Source: Pseudomonadota bacterium
Lineage (GTDB): Bacteria; Bdellovibrionota; Bacteriovoracia; Bacteriovoracales; Bacteriovoracaceae
Reading direction: 5' to 3'
DNA: 18,605 nt
Assembly (NCBI GenBank): GCA_023432655.1
Contig: JAEYUK010000078.1
Location: 1-18,605 of the forward strand
Below, in pieces: positions 13,958 through 18,605 of this stretch. The notes under the pieces were generated by a model, which saw nothing but the letters and a program-made list of their open reading frames with translations, searched no databases and had not been told where the DNA came from. How positions within the stretch are numbered: the stretch's first letter is position 1; every line of letters starts with the position of its first letter. A program made the translations under genes and the position numbers.

Positions 13958-15301
13958 ATGATGGCCAATCCACAGAATGAATTACCTCACGATATTGGAG
14001 CTGAAAAAGCGCTCCTTGGTTGTTTACTCATCGATAATTCAAGTTTCGATGAAATTTCTGATGTTAACCTTGAAGCTTCGGATTTCTATCACCCTCAATT
14101 TGGGATTATCTTTCAAGCGATTAAAGACCTTCATATGGAGGCGATGCCTTTTGATATCGTCACTGTCGCTTCAAAATTAAATGATCACGGCAAACTTGAA
14201 AAAGTGGGTGGGCAAAGTGCTCTGATTACCATTTGTGATGAGATCGGTTCCGCGGCTAACGTTGAATACTACGCCCAGCTCATCAAACAAAAGAGCATGC
14301 TCAGAGAAGTGGTAAGAACTGCAACTCGAGTCATGCAAACTGGAACTAATTTTTCCGGAAATGTAGAAGACTTTCTTCAGGAAGTTGAAGCGAGTTTCTT
14401 CAAGCTAACCGCACAAACAAAAAATAACAAAATGGTTCCTCTGAAGCAGGCGCTTTATGAGAACTTAAAGGAACTGGAGAAACCGGCCCGCGCTAAAGGC
14501 GAGATCATGGGGGTTTCTACTGGCTTTCAATCTATCGATAGAAGTCTTTTAGGACTTCAACCTGGTCAGCTGGTTTTGATTGCTGCCCGTCCTGGTATGG
14601 GGAAAACCGCTTTGGCGCTTAATTGGGCCGTGGCCGCCGCAAAACAAACCAATATGGCCGTAGCAGTCTTCTCTTACGAGATGATGTACGCGGAACTTTC
14701 CATGCGTCTTCTTGCCTCAGAAGCCTGTGTTGATGCCCGTAAACTCAAAACTAAGGAGTTTAATGAGATGGATCTGCGAAGCATCTCTAATGCCGTCCAG
14801 AAACTTTCAAATTTGAAACTCTATATTAACGATTCTGGTTCAACGAACTTGATGGATATCCGTTCCTATTGCCGGAAACTAAAAGCCGAGCAGGGACTGG
14901 CGATGATTGTGGTGGATTACTTACAGATCATGCCAATGCACGTGAAAAAGCAAAACCGTGAACAGGAAATTGCAGAACTCTCACGTGGTTTTAAAATGCT
15001 TGCCAACGAACTTGAAATTCCTGTCGTTGCCCTTTCACAGCTTAACCGAACGGCCGCTTCACGTACTGACCGTAGACCTCAGCTTCAGGATCTTCGAGAA
15101 TCAGGTTCCCTAGAGCAAGATGCTAACATCGTTTGTCTGATTCACCGTGAGGATTATTATGATCCTCAAACGCCGAAAAAAGGGATTGCTGAAGTTATTA
15201 TCGCGAAGAACCGTAACGGTGAGCCTGGAACAGTCGAGCTCTCCTGGATTGGTTCACAGACTAAGTTCGCTGATCTCGCACCAGGTAAAGCTGAGTCGTA
15301 A
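13958..15301 (+). CDS. dnaB: Replicative DNA helicase DnaB
   Basis: Hexameric 5'-3' helicase that unwinds the replication fork and recruits primase. The 447 residues have normal DnaB layout. The N-terminal domain starts at about LPHDIGAEKALLGCLL (9-24). A linker lies near 155-185. The RecA-like domain has Walker A at ARPGMGKT (210-217), catalytic glutamate Glu241 in SYEM, Walker B ending at Asp320 (IVVDYLQI) and the H4 signature around 372-395 (QDLRESGSLEQDAN). The C-terminal AKNRNGEPG holds the arginine-finger region. No intein interrupts it. AAGGGG lies just upstream; ATG at 13958 or the adjacent ATG at 13961 may be used. The rplI-dnaB order is common. The next gene starts immediately after its stop. 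Confidence 0.96.
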   Translation: MMANPQNELPHDIGAEKALLGCLLIDNSSFDEISDVNLEASDFYHPQFGIIFQAIKDLHMEAMPFDIVTVASKLNDHGKLEKVGGQSALITICDEIGSAANVEYYAQLIKQKSMLREVVRTATRVMQTGTNFSGNVEDFLQEVEASFFKLTAQTKNNKMVPLKQALYENLKELEKPARAKGEIMGVSTGFQSIDRSLLGLQPGQLVLIAARPGMGKTALALNWAVAAAKQTNMAVAVFSYEMMYAELSMRLLASEACVDARKLKTKEFNEMDLRSISNAVQKLSNLKLYINDSGSTNLMDIRSYCRKLKAEQGLAMIVVDYLQIMPMHVKKQNREQEIAELSRGFKMLANELEIPVVALSQLNRTAASRTDRRPQLQDLRESGSLEQDANIVCLIHREDYYDPQTPKKGIAEVIIAKNRNGEPGTVELSWIGSQTKFADLAPGKAES

Positions 15302-16462
15302 ATGATCTTTTCAAAGTTCAAGTGGAATCATTCTTCTCTTCTTGAATTAACTAAACCTAAAAAAGCTTATGTCTATTACCGGACAACCAGGATGAATCTC
15401 ATCACTGGTTATCCGGAAGTTTATCCCATTAAAAGTTTCCTGACGCATTTAGAAGAAATTAAAATGCAGGATCATTTTTCCAGTCCTGTTGTCTTTCATC
15501 TTTATTACGAAATGGGGCTTTTACTGAATGGTCTTGGCCATACAGTGGACGATAACACCCCTCTTGCCATTGAAATTGAGTACGAAAAAGCAGCATTAAA
15601 AAAATATCCTAAGGCCCATCTAGCGTGTTTAAAACTTAAAACTCTCGAGCGTCCCAATTGGACTGAATATCGTGCGGCTTTTAATTACATTCAAGAAGAG
15701 CTCTTAAACGGTAATTGTTATCAGGTAAATCTCACTTATCCTTATGAGTTCACAACCGATGAAACTTACGACCCACGAGACATCTGCGATTTCTTCTTTT
15801 CTAGGAAGGGTGTAGGTGCCTATGGCCATGCCACTTTTCTTGGTGATGAAATGATTCTCAGTAACTCGCCCGAGTGCTTATTTCAGTTTCAAAACGGTGA
15901 GATGAGGACGATGCCGATTAAAGGCACAGTGAGGACACACGGCAATTGGAAGAAAGAATGGAAAGAGTTACTGAATAATGAAAAAGAAGAAGGTGAACTT
16001 AACATGATCACTGACCTCCTTCGAAATGATTTGAACCGACTGGAAAAACCCCAAGCACGAGTTTTAAAAGAAAGAATGCCTCTCATTGTTCCAGGTTTAC
16101 TCCACCAGTGCTCGCTCCTCTCGGTTAAAATTGAAAAACCTCTATCACTTCTTAGAACGCTCGAGTCTTTATTTCCGGGCGGAAGCATTACCGGAGCTCC
16201 CAAAATAAAAGTAATGGACATTATTCAACGTACAGAACGTGCTCCCAGAGGTGTTTATTGCGGCTCTACGATCCTTTGTTGGAAAGGAAGAAAGAGTGCT
16301 AGTATCAACATCAGAACAGCTTCTTTGTCGATTGGAGATCGAATTTGGAGGTATGGCGCTGGTGGAGGAATTACTCTACTTTCTAAGGCCCCTCTGGAAT
16401 ACCAAGAGATGGAATCTAAAGTTCAGAGCTTTCTAACATTGCTAAAGACCCCAGGATATTAG
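15302..16462 (+). CDS. pabB: Aminodeoxychorismate synthase component I
   Basis: Converts chorismate with ammonia to 4-amino-4-deoxychorismate, the first step to p-aminobenzoate and folate. The chorismate-binding domain covers about 115-382. Key motifs are PIKGT (205-209), ELNMITDLLRNDL (232-244) and FPGGSITGAPK (291-301). Lys207 in PIKGT is the residue that marks PabB; anthranilate synthase TrpE has Ala there. The ending GAGGGI...E is present. At 386 residues it is shorter than E. coli PabB (453); the N-terminal region of about 110 residues is reduced and diverged. No pabA glutaminase or pabC lyase is adjacent. The ATG follows the dnaB stop with no gap and has only a distant AGGT, which suggests translation by re-initiation after dnaB. 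Isochorismate synthase is less likely, given PIKGT. Confidence 0.9.
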   Translation: MIFSKFKWNHSSLLELTKPKKAYVYYRTTRMNLITGYPEVYPIKSFLTHLEEIKMQDHFSSPVVFHLYYEMGLLLNGLGHTVDDNTPLAIEIEYEKAALKKYPKAHLACLKLKTLERPNWTEYRAAFNYIQEELLNGNCYQVNLTYPYEFTTDETYDPRDICDFFFSRKGVGAYGHATFLGDEMILSNSPECLFQFQNGEMRTMPIKGTVRTHGNWKKEWKELLNNEKEEGELNMITDLLRNDLNRLEKPQARVLKERMPLIVPGLLHQCSLLSVKIEKPLSLLRTLESLFPGGSITGAPKIKVMDIIQRTERAPRGVYCGSTILCWKGRKSASINIRTASLSIGDRIWRYGAGGGITLLSKAPLEYQEMESKVQSFLTLLKTPGY

Positions 16463-16476
16463 TCGGAAATACTGTG

Positions 16477-16499
16477 ATTTCATTTACTTGAAGTGAAAT
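16477..16499. repeat. AT-rich inverted repeat after pabB
   Basis: ATTTCATTT (16477-16485) pairs with AAGTGAAAT (16491-16499) with one G-T pair and a five-base loop. It sits 15 bases after the pabB stop. There is no T-run on either side, so it is a weak terminator at best and may equally be a protein-binding site. Nothing else is visible in 16463-16540. Confidence 0.3.
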
Positions 16500-16544
16500 T
16501 CTCAAGAATAACCTAACATCGTCTTACATTTCATATTACCTTGA

Positions 16545-16572
16545 TTGACTTTTATTTTGGTCAAAAGATACG
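16545..16572 (+). promoter_or_regulatory. Candidate promoter of the 69-residue protein gene
   Basis: TTGACT (16545-16550), 16 bases, GATACG (16567-16572). The -35 is good and the -10 is poor for sigma-70. A similar arrangement (TTGGAT, 16 bases, GATACG at 10778-10783) precedes the metalloprotease gene. Read as a sigma-28 type it is weaker than the motA promoter. Confidence 0.3.
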
Positions 16573-16632
16573 CTTCTAACACCAATGGTTATCAAAACGG
16601 ATTTAGATGACCTCACATTCAAGGAGCCAAGA

Positions 16633-16842
16633 ATGACAACAACTCTGACCACTAACGGTCATGAAGAGAAAAACGGGAAGGTTAGCCTAGAAACTCTGGC
16701 TAAAATGACCGGTTTTCCAGTTGAATTGATCAAGGAAGAAATTTTTAAAGGTGAAGGCGAGGAGCAGGTCTCAATGAATGAGCTACGTGCGGCCATGCTT
16801 TCCTACATCGATACGACCATGCTAATGGATGACCAAAAATAA
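16633..16842 (+). CDS. Small conserved-looking protein of 69 residues, unknown function
   Basis: I do not recognise a named family. The ATG at 16633 is chosen because AAGGAG lies six bases upstream; the frame opens 16 codons earlier at 16585 without a good ribosome site. Residues 1-17 are polar and probably disordered. The core from 18 on (VSLETLAKMTGFPVELIKEEIF) is split here as VSLETLAKMTG and FPVELIKEEIF; it reads as two short helices around a Gly-Phe-Pro turn, like a helix-turn-helix or small helical bundle. A further helix follows (about 47-65). Ten or more acidic residues make a DNA-binding role uncertain; protein binding is as likely. It is a single-gene unit with its own candidate promoter and a strong terminator, which is good evidence that it is a real gene. 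It lies before motAB but is separated from it. Confidence 0.8.
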   Translation: MTTTLTTNGHEEKNGKVSLETLAKMTGFPVELIKEEIFKGEGEEQVSMNELRAAMLSYIDTTMLMDDQK

Positions 16843-16843
16843 G

Positions 16844-16872
16844 AAAAACCCCCGCTGTGACGGGGGTTTTTT
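16844..16872 (+). terminator. Strong intrinsic terminator after the 69-residue protein gene
   Basis: AAAAACCCCCG (16844-16854) pairs with CGGGGGTTTTT (16861-16871), with a six-base loop CTGTGA and a T-run at 16867-16872. It begins two bases after the stop codon and isolates the small gene from motAB. Confidence 0.93.
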
Positions 16873-16936
16873 GTTTTTGGAGCTTCTGCAAAATACCATT
16901 CTTATCTGATATAAATTCTCTAGTAATACCAAACAT

Positions 16937-16963
16937 TTAAGTTCATTTTTTTTATTCCGATAC
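16937..16963 (+). promoter_or_regulatory. Sigma-28 (FliA)-type promoter of motAB
   Basis: TTAAGTTC (16937-16944), 11 bases, TCCGATAC (16956-16963). The enterobacterial FliA consensus is TAAAGTTT-N11-GCCGATAA; each element matches at six of eight positions with the exact spacing. It lies 37 bases before the motA ATG. Stator genes are classic sigma-28 targets, so the location supports the call. Confidence 0.6.
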
Positions 16964-17000
16964 TTTATCCATACAGATTCTCTAGTTGTGAAGGTGTGTT

Positions 17001-17765
17001 ATGGATTTAGCTACGGTCGTAGGTTTAGTTTTAGCTTCAGTGGCGATTGTCGGTTCCATTCTTTATGGTTCTCCACTTACGTTATTTATCGATGTTCCAT
17101 CTGTTGGCATTGTAATAGGGGGAGTCATAGCAACGACCATGATTAAGTGGCCCCTTGAAACTTTGAAAAGCTTAGTCTCGATCTACTTAAAATCTATTTT
17201 TGCTACTTCGCCAGATCCCAAACTGATGATCGAGGAGATTCAGAAGTTAGCTGAAACTGCTCGCCGTGAATCAGTATTTGCCTTAGAAAAAGTTCCCGTA
17301 GAGGATAAGTTTCTGAAAAAGGCCGTAACACTTGCGGCCGATAACCGTCCACCTGAAGTGATTACTTCTATTCTTTCATTGGAAATAGCTGCCATGGAAG
17401 AACGTCATACTACAGGGGTTGATATACTTGAAGGTATGGGAGCAGATGGGCCAGCTTTCGGGATGATCGGAACATTGATCGGTCTGGTGCAGATGCTTGC
17501 AAACATGTCTGATCCGAGTGCGATTGGGCCGGCCATGGCGGTAGCTCTCTTAACCACTCTTTATGGATCTATTATTGCTAACGTTTTTACTATTCCGGTT
17601 GCGGCAAAACTTAAAGTTCGTTCAAAACAAGAATCTACTAAAATGAACATCATTGTGGCCGGGGTTCTTGGGATTGTCGCCGGTGAGAACCCGAGAGTGA
17701 TTCGCGAAAAACTTGATTCTTTCCTTCCTCCTGATCAACGTCTGGTAGAAGATAAGAAGGAGTAG
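17001..17765 (+). CDS. motA: Flagellar motor stator protein MotA
   Basis: Inner-membrane stator subunit that with MotB forms the ion channel driving flagellar rotation. The 254 residues show four membrane segments, at about 4-22, 33-49, 148-168 and 178-202. The large cytoplasmic loop between spans 2 and 3 carries the charged rotor-contact residues Arg88/Arg89 and Glu96, corresponding to Arg90 and Glu98 of E. coli. Pro151 (GPAFGMIGT) and Pro199 (FTIPVA) correspond to the channel prolines 173 and 222. AAGGTG lies four bases before the ATG. It is followed three bases later by motB and is probably transcribed from the sigma-28-type promoter. Whether the stator uses protons or sodium is not settled by eye. 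Confidence 0.95.
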   Translation: MDLATVVGLVLASVAIVGSILYGSPLTLFIDVPSVGIVIGGVIATTMIKWPLETLKSLVSIYLKSIFATSPDPKLMIEEIQKLAETARRESVFALEKVPVEDKFLKKAVTLAADNRPPEVITSILSLEIAAMEERHTTGVDILEGMGADGPAFGMIGTLIGLVQMLANMSDPSAIGPAMAVALLTTLYGSIIANVFTIPVAAKLKVRSKQESTKMNIIVAGVLGIVAGENPRVIREKLDSFLPPDQRLVEDKKE

Positions 17766-17768
17766 GAT

Positions 17769-18557
17769 ATGGAAGAGCAAAAATGTCCTCCCTGTAAACC
17801 AGGAGCTCCAGGATGGCTTGCAACGTTCTCAGATCTTTGTACGCTCCTTCTTACATTTTTTGTGCTTCTCCTTTCGATGTCTTCAACGGAAAAAGCTAAG
17901 TATGAAGCGGCCATCGGTTCTTTACGAAATGCTTTTGGCGGTAACGTCTTGAAGGCGGGAGAAGTCATGCGTTCTGGTAAATCACCCAGTGATGCTCCTA
18001 CCATGATTGATTCAGAAGTGCCGGCCAAGCCATTTCCTATTGAGTTTCTGACCTCAGAAGGTCTACTTGATAAATATGAAATTAACCGCGAATCAGACAC
18101 TCAACTTAACCAGCTTAAAAAAATGCTGGCCGATAATGAGTTAGTTGAATCGGCCAATGTGTATGAAATGCCTGAGACCATTCTGGTGAGAATGAAAGAC
18201 AAGATCCTTTTCCAGAAAGGTTCAGTTGGAATTGATGAAATTAATATTCAGGTTTTTGACCGTTTAGTGAAAATGCTTAAAGAAAATAATTGGAATATTC
18301 TGGTTGAAGGCCATGCAGAGGCCGGTGAAACTTCTAGAACCGGACAAGACGCCTATGCTCTTTCAAGTGAACGAGCTATGGCGGTTTCAAAATCACTCTT
18401 ACAAAGAGGGATTTCTGCAGACAGAATCACTACTATCTTTTATGGTGACTCACGTCCTCTAGAGAAAATTAACGGAAAAATTTCAGACCGGCGTGTGGAA
18501 TTTGTTCTGAAAAAATCAGATTTAAGAGTTGAAGGACGCAAAGTCGAGGCCCAGTAA
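17769..18557 (+). CDS. motB: Flagellar motor stator protein MotB
   Basis: Stator subunit anchoring MotA to peptidoglycan. The 262 residues begin with a short cytoplasmic tail containing CPPCKPG. A single membrane helix follows (about 19-38) with the ion-binding aspartate Asp22 in TFSDLCTLLLTFF, equivalent to Asp32 of E. coli. Residues 40-135 are the plug/linker. The OmpA-like peptidoglycan-binding domain is at about 137-248. Its conserved GHTD reads GHAE (181-184), so the meso-diaminopimelate-binding Asp is Glu184. The matching Arg is present (Arg202 in LSSERA), and the closing DRRVEF motif is intact. AGGAG lies near the ATG, and the stop overlaps the next start. A Phe follows Thr in the pore helix region, but this does not decide proton versus sodium use. 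Confidence 0.94.
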   Translation: MEEQKCPPCKPGAPGWLATFSDLCTLLLTFFVLLLSMSSTEKAKYEAAIGSLRNAFGGNVLKAGEVMRSGKSPSDAPTMIDSEVPAKPFPIEFLTSEGLLDKYEINRESDTQLNQLKKMLADNELVESANVYEMPETILVRMKDKILFQKGSVGIDEINIQVFDRLVKMLKENNWNILVEGHAEAGETSRTGQDAYALSSERAMAVSKSLLQRGISADRITTIFYGDSRPLEKINGKISDRRVEFVLKKSDLRVEGRKVEAQ

Positions 18558-18605
18558 TGGAGTTTGTTGAATTTTCCTGGATAAGCGGAGGATCTACATT
18601 TAAAG
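18557..18605 (+). CDS. Start of an unidentified gene coupled to motB, cut by the window end
   Basis: An ATG at 18557 shares one base with the motB stop (TAATG) and opens a frame to the last base, 16 codons (MEFVEFSWISGGSTFK). GAGG lies about eight bases upstream. TAATG overlaps occur at three other real gene junctions in this window, which supports the call. Too little is present to name a product. A third gene in a motAB operon would probably be motility-related, but that is only positional. Confidence 0.5.
   Translation, partial: MEFVEFSWISGGSTFK

Noticed and set aside
13485..13980. Minus- and plus-frame open stretches over the rplI 3' half
   Set aside because: Low-complexity shadows of the Lys/Ala/Glu-rich L9 codons (Phe/Ser-rich or Leu/Lys-rich products).
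16477..16499. AT-rich hairpin after pabB as an intrinsic terminator
   Set aside because: No T-run on either side and a weak stem; listed only as an inverted repeat.
1..18605. Signs of a mobile element, defence island or CRISPR
   Set aside because: No transposase, integrase, toxin-antitoxin pair, regularly spaced repeats or attachment-site duplication was seen. Gene content is mostly core metabolism, translation and motility.

Overview
The window looks like chromosomal DNA of a Gram-negative, flagellated bacterium of moderate-to-low G+C. I suggest a relative of Bdellovibrio/Bacteriovorax (Bdellovibrionota). The grounds are a lipoprotein with a lipobox, a motAB pair behind a sigma-28-like promoter, a secreted astacin-like protease, a nucleoside-scavenging block and the rpsF-rpsR-DUF2232-rplI-dnaB order. 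This assignment is inference from gene content; no rRNA gene is present. Genes are tightly packed, with many one-base TAATG overlaps, and no stretch over 300 bases lacks a gene. I saw no tRNA, CRISPR array, insertion sequence or integrase.

Layout. (1) 2-2316, plus strand: the 3' part of an M23 (LytM) envelope protein that has lost a zinc ligand, coupled to a histidine-kinase-like protein that keeps its H-box but not a recognisable ATP-binding domain. (2) 2303-6209, minus strand: a nucleoside-salvage operon in the order thymidine phosphorylase, purine nucleoside phosphorylase, cytidine deaminase, DEDDh exonuclease. (3) 6307-8008, plus strand: a small membrane protein and a NupC-type nucleoside transporter. 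Both have sigma-70-like promoters with the same TTGCCA -35 box as the salvage operon. (4) 8070-9647: RNase G/E, tail-to-tail with a lipoprotein gene at 9644-10624. (5) 10802-11512: a secreted metzincin protease. (6) 11694-16462: a ribosomal/replication cluster with an in-frame fusion of ribosomal proteins S6 and S18, then a DUF2232 membrane protein, L9, an intrinsic terminator, DnaB and PabB. (7) 16633-16842: a 69-residue unknown protein followed by a strong terminator. (8) 17001-18557: motA-motB behind a sigma-28-like promoter, and the first codons of another coupled gene at the window end.

How the parts fit. NupC would import nucleosides; DeoA, PunA and Cdd would split or deaminate them to bases and (deoxy)ribose-1-phosphate. 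The exonuclease at the operon end could link this to DNA breakdown or repair, which would suit a predator living on prey nucleic acid; that last step is inference. The most unusual item is the single reading frame joining S6 and S18, two proteins that contact each other on the 30S platform. The second is the 55-base region 6234-6288, where two outward-facing promoters share overlapping -10 boxes inside nested inverted repeats.
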